64,000 nucleotides of DNA from Triops longicaudatus (taxonomy: Eukaryota; Arthropoda; Branchiopoda; Notostraca; Triopsidae), in assembly GCA_022885665.1 (NCBI GenBank), contig JAGQDJ010000051.1:491155-555154 (forward strand), given 5' to 3'. The position numbers and the translations under genes were made by a program. Below the pieces are notes generated by a model, which did not search any database, was not told the DNA's origin, and worked only from the letters and a program-made list of their open reading frames with translations. Below, one piece after another: positions 1 to 14,500 of the stretch (positions are counted from its first letter, which is position 1; every line of letters starts with the position of its first letter).

Positions 1-1148
1 GTATAAGACAACGGGCCGAAATTAAGAGAAATGGGAAGGGACACAAAACACTCGCCGGGGGTTATGTCCCACCCCCCTTGACAGGAATAAACATAACCAT
101 TTAGTTTTAATTAGATCGCTATCGCTTTGGCTGTGATAGTATAACCCTCCCGCAAGTTAATATGAATGAACTATATACAACACAACACTTAAAACGCTCT
201 TTTGTTTTTGGAAGCAAAAAGGGTTAGCCATATTTCCACCCTTTCTCGTAATTATTTTTTTATTTCCTTTTAGCTGGCACAAGTGTCTGCTTTCGTCAAC
301 TACGGTATGATCGGGATCTTCTTAAGTTTCCTTATTTTGTGACTTTACAACACAAAACAGGGCAAAGGTAGGAAAACTTACACATAAAATTCTCCTGGTT
401 GATTTACTTTTCTCAACAGTGCCCTTTGCATGTAAAATATAGGATAGTTAAAACGATTTCATCCTTAAGCGTTGTAATTATAGAACATAGTGCGCTAGAG
501 GAAGCAAGTATCACGCAAACTATGGGAATGTAGCATTAGCTTTTAATGTTTTGAACCGATTAAAAAATTTCCCAATCAACGGAAGTTCAGGGGATGAAGG
601 GGAAAAAACAAGGAACAAAAACAATTAAAAATATTGTTTTGCCAAGTGGAAAATCTGTCCAAAGCATCAATGGAGCTGCCTAGACTTGCGAAACATGTGG
701 CACTGAGTTTCCAAAACCTCCTCCTGACCGTACACCGTTTAATCGCAAAAACAGTGAAAGGAAAAAAAAATGCAGGAATAAAACTAGAAAAAGTCGTAGA
801 AGGCTGCAACTGTAAGGACAATGTTGTGAATGGCAATTTTTCTTCATTTCCTTCAAATGACCAACGTCATATCCTTCCGGTTCGGCAACGTGGTTCGCTT
901 GCCTTGCCACAAACTCGGTTGAATGGTAAAAGCGTCAATCGTTACAGTTAAATGCTTGGTATGAATTTGCGAAAAACATTTCCCACCGGAGTTATACCTA
1001 CAAAAATACAAATTTAGTGCGACAAACTTGATTATTTTCTGAACTATCGCTATCCGGTAAGTTTCTCGGCCTTTAATTTGATTGCATAAGGACCTTATAC
1101 CGGTGTCAGAAACTTACTGGACAATCTGACGTAGAAAGATTTAATTAC
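1..1148. other. Patronin intron, left edge
   Basis: Intron following exon 25. I looked for the missing CKK end (expected after EKFFK) and did not find it. Overlapping short frames on both strands at 576-951 look non-coding. Confidence 0.6.
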
Positions 1149-1431
1149 TTGAAAAATTTCTCGAACATATTCTCCGTAATGACTTTGGGACCGTTGCCGT
1201 AAAGTTTGATAACTTCATCTCGATCGGGACAGTATGAGTACAATGCCCTGAATTGACAGCCGGCGTCGCGGAATAAGACTAAAAAGTTTTTGTTCTCGGA
1301 TCGTGCGATTTCCTCCAACACGCGCTGCTTGGCTTCTCGGTTGACTACTCCCGGGAATACACAATACTCCACTGCGTTAATAATGTTGGAGCGGTTGGAT
1401 CGTGCTGCAGGTTGCTTATACAGGCGTGGCC
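1149..1431 (-). CDS. Patronin: Patronin exon 25 (CKK domain, incomplete)
   Basis: Starts GPRLYKQPAARSNRSNIINA and holds most of the CKK domain: EYCVFPGVVNREAKQ, LVLFRDAGCQFRALYSYCP, and KLYGNGPKVITENMFEKFFK. CKK is the minus-end-recognition domain. The exon ends AA/GTAATT in phase 2. The remaining CKK strands and the stop codon must lie in an exon left of the window. Confidence 0.95.
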
Positions 1432-4400
1432 CTGTTCAAAATACAAATGGATGATAAATCAGTCATATAATCTTCAAAATTCAATTATCTCTTTTCTAGT
1501 AATTTTTGTCGAGCTTTTTAGAAAGCACTCTTGTTGAAAAACACGCGCAGAAACATACACCGAATAATTAAAAGACAAGTCTGTATCAACTCATTACCCA
1601 TATAATCCACATTGTTGCTGGTGGAGCTAATATCACTTGCCCCGTCGTCAAATCCGCGGCGTTTGGAAATCAAGCCCGGAGGCAGGGAACCTGGTCCTAG
1701 AAGATCAAACATGATCAAGTTAACTGTTCCAATTGCAGTGACAGAAAAAAAAAGGAACTATTCGCTACAGTACAAATGACAGGTAGGAGGGACATAAAAG
1801 TCTGGGTTAATAATGTACCAGAAGGAGACGGCAGTCGTCGCAAAAGCGCCTGCGCGGCTGACGCCGGCGAAGGCGCTCTTCGAGGGGGCGTGGCGCTATG
1901 TCGCCCTCCTGTGCTGCTTAACCCCAAATCCAACTCTCCACCCGGAGCCAAGGACAATGCACCTACACCATGCCCACAGACATAGAATTCACGAGACTAA
2001 AGAAGACCAACACCGATTTCTTCTTTTTTTTTTTAACTAATTCAAGTCCACAGCCAAATAAAATAAATCCCAGAATCAACACAATTCGAAAGATGCGCAA
2101 AATAAGTGTTGGGTAGGCCACCCACATTCACAAGCCATCTCAAATGTGCGCATGCTCCGCCGGCGTATTAGAAGAAAGTACCTTTTCTTATCTTCTCTAA
2201 TTAGCGGTACCAATGATTGTCTTACCAGATAAGTTAACCAAGGATCCGTATCGTCTTCCTCCCAACATCGTTCCTCTTCCAGGTGTAGCTGACAAAGGGC
2301 GGGAAGCTGCAGTTTAACAGAGGGTGGTTAGTTCAAGAAGAAGAGTTAAAGGGCCAATTACGGAATAAAAAATAAATAAATAAAAAATCTTCCAGAAACA
2401 AAACGTGCTCCATTCTGGAAAATAAGGTAAGTTGCTTAAGCTGCAAGCTAAGCGAGGTCAATGAAGCCAATCATCCAAGTACACATGAGCATCTCATGGA
2501 ACTTACTTCGAACTAAACAGAATGTGTGGATAAAAGTGCGTTACCTAAATAAGAAGATCCTTTCCTGCCCTTGTGACTAAAATTCGGCGAGTGCATCGAC
2601 TCAAAGTAGTCATCTTTCGTGTAAGAAGAACCAATACAACAGAAATACCGGACAGGAACACACACAACGGCCAACAGAAATCATGCAACAGAAAAAGAAA
2701 ACAACGAAACACAATCGTGCTTATTAGACAGACTATTTTTGAAAAAAATCAGAGCCAATGAAAAATTCGCCGCTGTAAAAGACACGACATTACGATAACA
2801 ATGAATTTTTACATTCGTGGAAGCTTCATTAGTTCGTGAACGTTTAACTGCTACGCCACGTCGAGGAATGCCTAGTACTGGAATTACACGTACTGTATTT
2901 TTCAATAAAATCGACCCAAACAAACCAGTCCTACGCTAACCTGTAAAGGCACGTCCTGACCAGCGGATTTTCCCGCCAACCGAGATGGCTCTCCGCATTC
3001 TTTCTACCCGCGAGACAGGCTTCGTCCAATCGTCGTAGCCGAAAGCATGTGGACCGCAAAACAAATCCCCAAGTCAGGACACACCATAACCCAAGCGTGG
3101 ATTGCGGGTCAAAAGCGTTCGGAAACGCTTGGACGCGCTCACGCAACTACCGTGACATTAGGAACAGTGGAGTTTGTTTGCGTCGTTTTTACTGAGAATA
3201 ACTGTACATTCCTTTGACGGTTTGCTGCATTTAACTGACGTGCTTACCGTACTTACTTACGTGTAAACTTACATTATACGCATACAATGTAAGAAATACT
3301 TTTAATGGCGAAAGTACGCCAATAAGCAGGCGTCAAGAATGAAACAATTTCATAGGCTCGATCTTTTAAAAAGACTTTCTGTACACTGAGATACGAGACG
3401 AAATGGGGAAAATCCTTAAAAGAAAAGAAAGTGTCGTAGAACAGACCTTCATCGAGAGAAGTGTTGGAGCCCCGAAAACCTCCATAAGAGCTTGCCAAAT
3501 TTTCGCGCGAGCTGCGGAAACTTCCGCCACGCCTTATAGTGCCCGTTCCACTTCGCTTCACTTTGATATTTGGGTGGCCAAAAGGTAAGAAAACGGAACC
3601 AAAAATTTCAATAAAACGGTAACAATAATTTCCAAAATAAAGTTATTTTGATTATCTGATCACAAAATTTTATTTAGTAATTCGTATGATTAAAACGGCC
3701 AATCCGAGAAAGCCAAAAACATTTAGTGGATTATTGGGAGTTACTAGCTTTACTGACTACTGGCATGGCAGCTTACTCGCTAATGGTATGAGTCATATGG
3801 CGTTACAGAAAGGCAGACAACAGTTATGGATGCTTCCAAGTCTCTCAGCAAAACTATTTCCACACCTCAAGCAAATTAGCGACAAAAAACTTTTCCTTGC
3901 CAATTCCCATTTACGCGTTTCAAGCATAGGCTGAAGCTAATTTTTTTTTTTAAAAAAGACTCACCGTCTTGCCCGTAATGTGATTGTCTAGGAAGAGATT
4001 GATCTTTTCGCCCAGAATGACCTCCGCGATCCAAAGTGCGAGAGGAATACCGGGCAGGCGAGTTGTCTAATAACAACAAAATGCAAAGAAACGTCAAACA
4101 AACTCAGCATGCAAGAAGTTTCCACTTTTCAAGAAAAATAATAAAAGAATCACTCAAAAAATGTCGTTTAAGGTATGCAAAGGAAAGAATTCCCAACCCA
4201 CATCCGAAACCATGCAATTTCTTCTCGACATCATTGCAATCACAATTCATGAGGGAAAAGACGTAATTCTTACACTCGAAAAGAGAATTAATAGTAAAAA
4301 AATCTAGCGCACCTCCTTGCAAACTTGCGTTAGAGCCGCGTCTGTTTTGGCCGATGCCGGTTAGACTGGAATTGGAGCCCCGCCCACCTTCTCCTCGTCG

Positions 4401-7400
4401 TAATTCACCGCGATTTTCTACGCAAATCACGCATTAATGCTCTCTTTCTTCGCAACTACACATTAATATACAATAGCGTTTTTATAAATAGCTTAATATA
4501 CAGTAGCGTTTTAATAAACTCCTAAAAAATAGCTTAATATTTATATTCCGTTGCAAAATAGATGAAAGTGTCGAACAAGATAAGTGCTTATTTATCGGCA
4601 CGAGGTGCTGTGTCGAATCTTACCTGTTAAGTTTGTACTGGAACCTTGTTTACCTCGCGTGGGGCCTCCAGCAGCCGCCAAGTTGAGGTCATTGGAATCC
4701 ACGTGAATTGTTTTGGGGCGTGGCCTACCACCAGGGGAAACACCCAAGGTCTTGGGGCGCATTTTGGGCGTCGGTTTTGCATTAACAGGCTCTGGCATTT
4801 CGAAAGGTTTTCCCTACGCAAAATAAATTAATTCATGAAGATATTATTGATCTCGAACAGATAACTCGCAATCAAACAAGGAAAGAGACAGGAGAAATAA
4901 CGCAAGCGTAAGACGATCATAATCACGAATAAAGAACACTTTAAATTTCAACATAAATAATTTCATAAGTACAGATAATGGTGAGAAAATAATTAAATGA
5001 ACAATGTCAGCTACGAAAAATTATACTTTTAGCTGATATAGTGATAACGCAAAATAAGCCGCATGGGAGTAGCCAAGAAATCAAAATTAACCGGAAAATC
5101 GGTTCGATCAACTGGGCGCCTACCTCCTTTTCAGCTTCTTCCATGGCTTTCTTGATTCTGTATTGTTCGAAAATGGCTGCTCTCCGGGCCTTTTCCTCTT
5201 CCTTTTTCCGCTGCTTCTCTTCTTCTTTTAATCTTTCTTCTTCTTTCCGTTTCTCCGCCTCTTGCTCCTTCTGCAGTTTCGCTTCCTCTTGTTGTTGCTT
5301 TCTCCTCAAGGACAGCAGCATAATCTTTTCCTTTTTGCGTTCCATCTCGTCTAGCGCAAACTAGAGACAAAAGCAAACGGTATATTAGTAAAGCCTCAAA
5401 TTTAGTACTATTTCACTTGACGCCAATTTATTGTCCTGATTTTTTTTCTTTATTTATTCGATCTGACATAAATGTCCATTAATTTAATTGTTTATGGTTT
5501 CACGAATGAAACAAGGATCCACTACGATTACAGAGATTAACCAGATTTTGCTTTCCGAATTGAAATACGAGAATTTACCGGATCAGGGTTAAGTAGTTCA
5601 TCCCCAATGACCAGACCTAATCCTGGATTGCGTTCCACTGGCTCTGACGTCGGTTGCGACCGGGAAGGGCTGAACACCTCCGACGGTGTGCCCGTGGCAG
5701 TAGTGGTTGTAGGCGTGTCTTCCACTTGCCTGGCAGGCGAGTCGCGTGCCACGTTCCTGGCCGGCGAACGGTTCTCCTTCTCTTCACTTCTGGACTTGGC
5801 AGTCAATGAACGCAACGGACTTTCCTCCTGTACCGGAACGAGAAACAAACAAAATTAAAATTCAAAAATAGAAATATAAAATTAAAGACAAAAACTACGG
5901 CCTTTTTTTGGAGAAAATATAAGACGTAAGTAAATGATAATAAGATTAGATGAAACAATGAAAATGAATAAACAGAACTAATTTCAAAATAAAGACTAAA
6001 CAATCGCAAAATTTTCTCCCCGCGTAGGAAAAAAGAGGTACGACTTAAAGCTAATAAAGCTAAAATTAAATACACGCTAACGAATAAACAACAGTAGTAA
6101 ACAAGTATAAAACCTAAACCAAGAAATTTACAACTGTTCCAAATCCGAAAGACCGAAAGCTTTTACCGATTTATTCTATCAAATTCATATGTTTCGTAGA
6201 CTAAATTAAAACGACTTGCCATAAACTCCATTTTGCTTGGCACAGGCGACGGTGGGTAATCAGACGAAGTGGAAGACTTTTTCGGTGACGCTCTTTTAAC
6301 TCCTAGTTGCGGTTTGGGACGCTTGGGCTGGGTAGTGACGTCATCAAATGTGATCATGAAGCCCTTATCGGAGCCGACGTCGTCTTTGAGCTTGACGGTC
6401 TTGACCGCCGCAAGCGCTGCTTCATCTTCCTCTTCCGCTTCTTTTTCTTCCTCGTAGCTGCTCGAGCCGTTGGCGGTCCGCTCGACCTGGGGAATCTTGA
6501 ACGTTCGGTTGATGGACGGCCGGGGCGGCGAGATGGCTTCGTTCGGAATCCGGTACGTGCGATTGCCCGAAGTGATATTCAGCGCTTTCAAACGCCGGGG
6601 CAACTGTTCCACCACTTCTTCGCCTTCACGGCCCTGGATTTCGATGAACGAGACGTTTTGTGGCTCCATATCATCAATGGAAGGGGCGGGCAGAGGCACG
6701 TGGTGGACATTGGCCGCTGGTGGCGTCCGTTCCCTCGCTAAAGGCTTCGTTTCCACCTTTTCCACCTTGGGCGAGTGGCGCCCCATGGTGGACGCTGCTG
6801 TAGGGGGCGCCAACGAGCTTTCGTAATGCTGGCTCTGCCGAGCTGCCACGGGCGACTCATAGGAAGGTTGCACTGGTTGAGGTTTTGGACGCTGGGGCGT
6901 GGTCACGGTGGGTTCGTACACTGGCTGTTGTTGTTGCTGAGGTGACGGCGAGGTGGAGGGCTCGGAATGGAGTCTAAAGGGCGCGCGTTGGTCGGCCGAG
7001 GAGGGATAAGGCATGCTGGCCATGGGTGGCTGGTGGGCGGGTGCCATGTAAGCTTGCGGTGGGGGAGGCGGGGCGTAGGGTTGTTGTTGGAGACTGTAGC
7101 TTTGGTTAGGGTAGTAGTAATGTTCGTTCATGGGCTCGTGCATAGGTACTGGGCCGCCGTTGCCGTTTTGGTAGCCGTTGGGGTCACCCATCACGGCGTA
7201 CCGGTGCGGGTCCATGTAACGGGGCGGAGCCGGAGCGGGGCTGTAGCCCATGCCGTAAGGACTGCCCATCATGTGTTGCATAGGCTGGGGTTGACCCCAC
7301 TGGGCGCGACGAAGTGTGGTAGTGGGCGTGTACATGGAAGACGGTTCGGGACCGTAGGGCGACTGTTGGGCGGGGTGGTAAGCGTGTTGGTGTTGTGGAG

Positions 7401-8563
7401 TTAAGGGCATCTGCGGGGGAGGCGGAGGTGGGTGGGGACTGCCCCAGGTACGGCGGGGTGTCTGAGGATCGTGTAAGTAGAACTGAGAAGAAGCAGCGGG
7501 GACAGGGGGCTGAGGTAACGAGGGGGGAAGGGGCTCCATGACCTGAGGCGCGTAAGGGTCGTAAGGCTTCTGAAGTTGGCGCTGTTGCATGGAGAGCCGT
7601 TGCAAATCTGACTGGAGTTCGTTCATTCTAGGACAACGGAATAGAAAAAGGCATGTTGAAAGCATATTAGCTTTTGACGAGGTGAAGGACTACACAATGA
7701 AAAGAAAATGTAGTGAAACTGAAACAAAGTAAAATCTCGCTATAACGAACTCCGGGGTTACAGAAAACTGTTCGCTATGCACTTTGATGTTAGTATTTTC
7801 GAAGCTTTGATGAGAAGGTTGGGCGTTCGCAAGGCAAAACTCTTTTCGTTATAAAATTTCGGCAAAAAAAAAACGCTATAAAATCCTGCGGATGGAAAAA
7901 CAATCCGGATTAACAGAAGTTCGGTATATCCGAGTTGTGACGCACAGAATGGAACTTCATAACGTACACTCGAATTACATTAAAACGAATCTATTTTGGA
8001 ACAGGAACGCCTATGCAGTAAGCCTTAGACGATGGATTCTTTGGATAATTTGTGGAAAGTCGTCAAATTCTCTTTAAAGATAATCAACATTTTTAATACT
8101 TTTGCCAGAAAATGAAGATAAATAGTATTTTTTGGCACGCAACCAATGATCAAATCTTTGTTACTCTACAAAAGTGGAAATTTTTTTTCTAAATTTCCAA
8201 GTCTTCACACGAATTTTAAGAAACCGATTTTAGACAGCAAAGATTAATAAGACATTAACCTATGCTACTTAAAATCGGAGTTTGGTGATTTACTGCATGA
8301 ATTTTGTGAACAACGCCCTGAACTTTCTTAGGTAATTCCGCGCTTGTTGCAAATAATGTTGGGTACATCGCAACAATTCAATAACTCACTGATAATACTG
8401 GTATGTTTACTAAATGTTAAACTTCAGAAACTGTTAAACAGAATTATAATCATAAATTTTAAAAGAACAAGTTAGGCTACTTTTTTAATGTATTTTGTGG
8501 AAAAATTTGAGGTGGGCGCTACCGGCTACTAAAACGAAAAATTAGGCAAAAGTGGTCCTTCGC

Positions 8564-8596
<33 letters not shown>

Positions 8597-11500
8597 AAAA
8601 AAAAATAAAAATAAAAAAAAATAAAAAAAAAAAATAAAAAGATGAAGACCACTGCCTTAAACAGCTATACCAGAAATTGACATATCCAAAATTAGTTATG
8701 TCCGATGCTCTGGAATAAGTGAATTTTCTTATATTAGAAGCTATTCTGACCCTTGAGATAACCCGCGACAGTCCGATTTGCCCATCGCCCCCAGTTCGCT
8801 GACAAAATGTCCGGTAAATCAGTAGTTCGAGAAATAAATTTTTTTTCTATTAGATGCCTTTCTGCTAACCCGGCACAATTCGACTTGTCCGCCATGTCTG
8901 ACGGCCTTTTGCAGAAACGGATCTGTTACAGCGAGATTCAACTGAAAATCGTTCGAACTAACTAAAAACTGGAGAGAGAAGGCTTAATGGAGCATGCTGG
9001 AATGAAAAGAGCTAGAATCGGGTGCTAAAAAAGGGAAATGTGGGTTACATAGTAAGTGAATGCTGGTACTGTTCATAATCCGCGGCGTCCAATTCCGGAC
9101 TGATGACTGACTCCGGTGGTGGCGCTCGCCTTTCCCTGTTTTGCCACTGTCTCTCTTCCAATCCCTGTGATGAAAGGGTACAATTTATTAGTCGTTTTCG
9201 TACAGCACAACACGAGCACTTAAGTTTACGAAAAACTGTCTAGATTGGCACAACTCGACCAACCCTAACATGATATAATACCATTAGGACACTTTTTCCC
9301 CATTTTTCTTACATTCGGTTCTTATATACGGGTTATAAGACTTAAAAGTTTTTAAGAAAATGACAAGTTACCTCCACAGAACGCTGCCGTTGAGAACCAA
9401 CACTGATTTCAGGCTCGGGCTCGTAATCCAGATTCTCCTGACTCATCGAACCCTTCCCCTTTTGAAAATAATAATAATAAAAAATCAGAACTGATGACGT
9501 TTCTTTACTGCTTGAGCGTTTACTTTAACTACCGCTTGGAGAAACGCCATCTTGCCCACTTTTTGCCGCTGCTTACTCAAAATGACTTCCATTTTCCGTT
9601 TCTCTTCCTCAAACCGCCTTCGCTTTTCCTCCATCTTCTTCTTGATTCCGTGTAAGTCAGTCGAGTCCATCACATCTAACAAACAATCCAATCTTTAAGA
9701 CACATTATCTAGTTCAGAGCTCGAAATGACCTAAAAACAATTCTAAATGCAAAACGCATCAACCGTCTAAAAATCTTAATTTGCCTAAGAACTTATATTC
9801 ACTTAAGAATGAACACGAATAGTTAACAAATGATGAAACATTGTAATTTCTCTCAAAACTTGGTTTAATTGGTTATTAACTACAGTCCATTAGCTACGTT
9901 CTATAGCTTATGACTCTCATTCATGTTTGAAAAGAGTGCCATTTATGCACTTAACATATAGACATTGACTTGAATTTAATTTGCCGTTAATTTTTACGTG
10001 AACGAAAACATACATAAAACTAACGGAGCCATTTTTTCTGGGAATTTACCTTCTTCGTTGGAAGAACGGCCTTCCTGAGAACCGACTGGCGAATGCGACT
10101 GCCACGAGAGGGCACTGTACGCATCTGAGGGTTTGCGTTCACTGGGTTTCCGTGCCAAAGTTCCCATCTTGACACTTTCTTTATCTTGCTGCATGTACAC
10201 GATATTAATACCCGAGCCGGCCAGCACTTCTCTGGATTTGGACAACTCCGCGAAACTGGTGGCTTTGGCCGACTTGCTGGTGACGTAGTACTCGGATTCC
10301 ACGGGACTAGTGCTACGTTCCATCCTCCCCGCAATCGTTGTTCCGCCATTGACACTGTACGGACTACTGGCCCGGGATCGTCGTTCTTCCGTTTCGCGAT
10401 TATCCGCCCAACCGACGGGATCCAACAGGTTTTCCTGTGAGCGCGCTTTAAACTCGTTCGCTTTCCGGTTTTTCGCCGTCTCGCCCGCCACATCCGAGGA
10501 CACTCGCCGGCCAGCGTGGGCCACCGTCACCGGTTCTTTGTCCGGGTTTCGCGCGAACATGCTCAAGTTCTCTTGACTACCTCCGAAATTCTCAATCGTC
10601 AAATGATGCTCGTCGTTGATGGAATTACGCCGCGAGCGTCGACCCGCGTACGACGTCTTCCGCTCCTATGTAGTTGAAACGAAATTAACAGATAACTGTA
10701 AATTGGACAAAGCCTACGTCAACTCTCAAATAAATAACTAGTTAAAACAATTAAAAAATAAAGTTCAGTAATATATAAAATCATAAATACATTAAAACAT
10801 GCTCATAGCCAAGATATTGGATTAGATACGACATAAAACACAAACACGACCGAAACAACAGACTACCTTAAAAACAGTACTATCATAAAAACAAAAAATG
10901 CCAAAATACTTAGGAAAAATAAACTGGACCACCAATAAATATAAATAAAAGATAAATAAAAACGCACGAAAATCTCATGAATTCAAATTTCGGTCACCAG
11001 ACACTAAGAATTACTTTCTGAGCGATTCCACAGGTTGTTATTTCTTGAAACTTGTACCTTACATATTTTCTTACCTCCCAGTTCGATGGAACACCGGCAG
11101 CTTGGAAGGGCGAAGATGTCACCGTTGGCGCATGACGGTCTTCACCTTGTTCTTCAGCTTTGGTGTCCATATTGAAGCGTTCTTTAGCTGCTCGGAAGCG
11201 GGCGGAAGGTGAGTCCAGATTTTCGGGGGCGACAGCAACAGGTTTCACGACATTGTGTAAGGTAGGGACGCCACGCCCTCGATGGACGACGAATTCTTCG
11301 GCATTACTGCATTAAAAGAACATGAAAATTAGCGTTTGTACTCACAGAGCTCTTTATCACATCAGAATCTCGCTATAACGAACAGAAACTGGACCCGCAT
11401 ACCCGAAGTTCAGAATGCCTGAAGTCCCATGTATCGAGTAGTTTTCTATACTTTTACACAGATCGGCGCCTTTCAACTACACCACGATAACAGTTCGTTA

Positions 11501-14500
11501 CAGCGAGTTTTCTACTTTGTTCGCTTACACAGCGGAGCACTAACGGTGGCATGCAGAACACATACACTAAAATTTCGTTATAACGAATCAACCTTGCAAA
11601 TGGAAAGGTTTATAGTTACGTTGGAGAGCCCGCTATATCCAAATTTGGCTAGCTACAAAATTTGGATACACAAAATTTATAGACACAAGTTGACATATAC
11701 TATTAAAACGTGAGATTTCACGCCAAGCATCACGGGTTTTCAATCACCGCCTTATTGTCTTATAAGCCTCTATACCGGGACATTATTCTCACTCCTGAAG
11801 GCCTACAATTCTCTCAGATGTTTAATGAATCGAACTAAAAATCGCAGATTTTGACGATGACGGTCGACTAATCGAATTTATTTTGTAAAGGATTTGCAGC
11901 TCCTATTTGAGTTTCTCTGTGGGGCTGTAAGTCCTTTAAAAATACACTCGATTAATAGTATGCCTTCAGAGGAGGGTTAACGTCTTATAAGACCTTTGGC
12001 TACTCAATTATAGTTCGTTTTAACAGGATTCGTCATTACGAAATTCTAATGCACAATGAAGTACTCAAATTATTCCATTTTACTTGTCAGGCTTCGGGAA
12101 ATCTTCCGATTCTAAATTGTTGTTCGCGGTTTTTCTTCCAGCAAATTGCGGCGTCACGGGCGTAGGGCTCTTGTTGACTTCAAGTGTAAAGAAAACAATT
12201 GAAACTCTATTAAAATTCAATCTTTGACAGAATTTTACAACAGACTTGTGTGACAAGCAACACAACCATTCACAAAGACCATAAAAAAACAGCCACAAAA
12301 CTGAAAAAGGGGAAACGTAAGTAAAATAGCTTCCTTCTCAGGCCCAAACAAAAGGAAAATCAAGAAAAACTGCCAACATTTCTTCCTAGGGGAAAACGAG
12401 TAACAGTCCATAAAGATGGTGAAAACGTGCAAAACAGTCATCTTGCCTTTGAAAAATATATGTTAACGCAATGGAGACTTCAATGCGCTCAGGGCAACAA
12501 ATCAATGAAAAAGGAAGCGCAGAGCTTGACACTATCAACAGAATCTCGGCTGACGAGCTAATGCGACAAATTGGGTACAACTCTTTCATGACTCTTATTT
12601 TCATAGGGTCATATCCAAGAATTTGTACATTTGATTTTAATATTTTGTTTCTTAAAAAACGCAAACGAAGCAATAAGTTAATCTGCAAAGTTTGAAAGTA
12701 AACGTGAATATTAAAAATAAATTGTTACATTTAAAAGCAACACTCATTTGGCATTAGTCCGTAAAATCGAGGGTTCCTACTGTTAACTGGGTCGGGTACT
12801 AAAATAAGTGCTTTAAAACAGAAGAAAAAACACACGTGGAGGGCAAGAGGATGTGTGTGCGTGTGTATGTGCGCCCAAAGGGGCGGGGCTGGGCCTGAGT
12901 GCGAGAAAGCTCTTTTACCCGTTTTCGAATCATGGGCGTGGCCAAAGTGGGAATGGAAGTGCCATAGTTGGGCGAAAGAAGGTTTCTTATCAGAGCGCCA
13001 ACAATAGGAACATTTGGTGAAAGGATCGTGTTGGCAAGGCCACCACCAATCAGGGTAACAGTCCGGCCATGACATTGGCCCCGAGACTGGAAAAATATAT
13101 AGAACATGACAAGAATCCGAACTTAGTCCAGTCAACTCCAATGCTAAATTGAAGTCTTTATACAGTAATTCACTAAGAATCTTCCATTTCTTCGTCGAAA
13201 ACAATAGTGATTACATACTACCGAAAGTTTCATTTTCAAACCCATTTCATTCCCAACAGTTCTTTAAGACAATGACTAGTTTGCAGGAAACAATGATTAA
13301 AATCAAAGCATTTGACAAACTCCCCGTAAATTTGGAGCTAGTGACAAATTTGTCGCAAAATTTCCATTACAATTCTAATACAACCAAAAATAAAAATGAC
13401 AAAATAATAAGAATATAAAAAAAACATTATACACACATTATAAAATCTATAATGATACCCAATAAGCGAACAAGGAAACGACCTTTAGGACTCTTAAAAA
13501 AAATATTTCTTTAAAAAAAGAAAGAAAACAGTGGTGCCTCGTATAAACGAACGCGCGCCGTGGTAAAAAATGGCTCGTAGAACGAACCACGAAAAGGCCC
13601 CAAAAAGTTTGACAAAGGGAAAACAAGCGACGAGGATGAACAGAACTCTTACCACTGAATAAGAAAATATAAGCCGAAGAAGCTTGCGAATTAAAAATGT
13701 TAACTTTCAATTCAGTACAATCGCTAATTAGGAAAATTTTAGCCAGCGTAGAGTTTTGTCTTAGGCCGCGAAGACATCGTCCCGATTTTTTTCATTTTGC
13801 GTCATGTTGACTAGCAATGCCATGAAGAACTTGTTTTGATTTAAATCGGTTAGAAACTAATGGAAGGAGAATCAACAGGTTAGGCTATATGTTACAAAGA
13901 AAGATGAAGACATCCACGTAGATATAGAAAACCGTGATCTCTGAATAAACCCCACCTAAATTAATTCTATTTTTTTAAAATATTTTCCCTAGTTTTTCCA
14001 CACTTCTTATATGACTTTTTGAGACTTTGAACGAATTAAGGCGATTTCTATACATTCTTGTAGGCAACCTGCAGCTCTTAGAACGCTTCTTATAGCAAAC
14101 GCCGTCCATGAATTTAGGTTCGTTATTCGAGGTAACACTGTACTTTGAAACCTAATGTTAACCGAAAAGTTACATGCAAAACAAACTTTAAAGCCTAAGG
14201 TCATATAAAAAATGTAAGTACAATCACAATATCCCCAAAAAGAAACGATTTCAAAGATAGATTTCACGTGGTTTATTAAGGTGAGAAAAAATAACAATTC
14301 ACAAGCACAGAATCATTGATTTTCCTTAAATCAGGCTTCAGCCTGACCTTCAACAGAACCACGACAGAGAAATGAGAAGTTGCGTTTTCATCGCTTTGGG
14401 GAAAGGTTCCTTGTTCCCATCACGCCAAATGGCTTTCTTAAGAAAATCACCGGACAGTGGAAAAAAGCTTTTTTTTTTCAACATTTTACACCTCACCGTC

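Noticed and set aside
5803..6075. 90-codon Phe/Leu-rich - strand frame in the Patronin intron after exon 15
   Set aside because: Low-complexity reading of AT-rich intron; no in-phase splice sites fit.
6967..7404. 145-codon + strand frame opposite Patronin exon 15
   Set aside because: Shadow of the Pro/Gln-rich exon; the - strand reading has conserved CAMSAP flanks and fitting splice phases.
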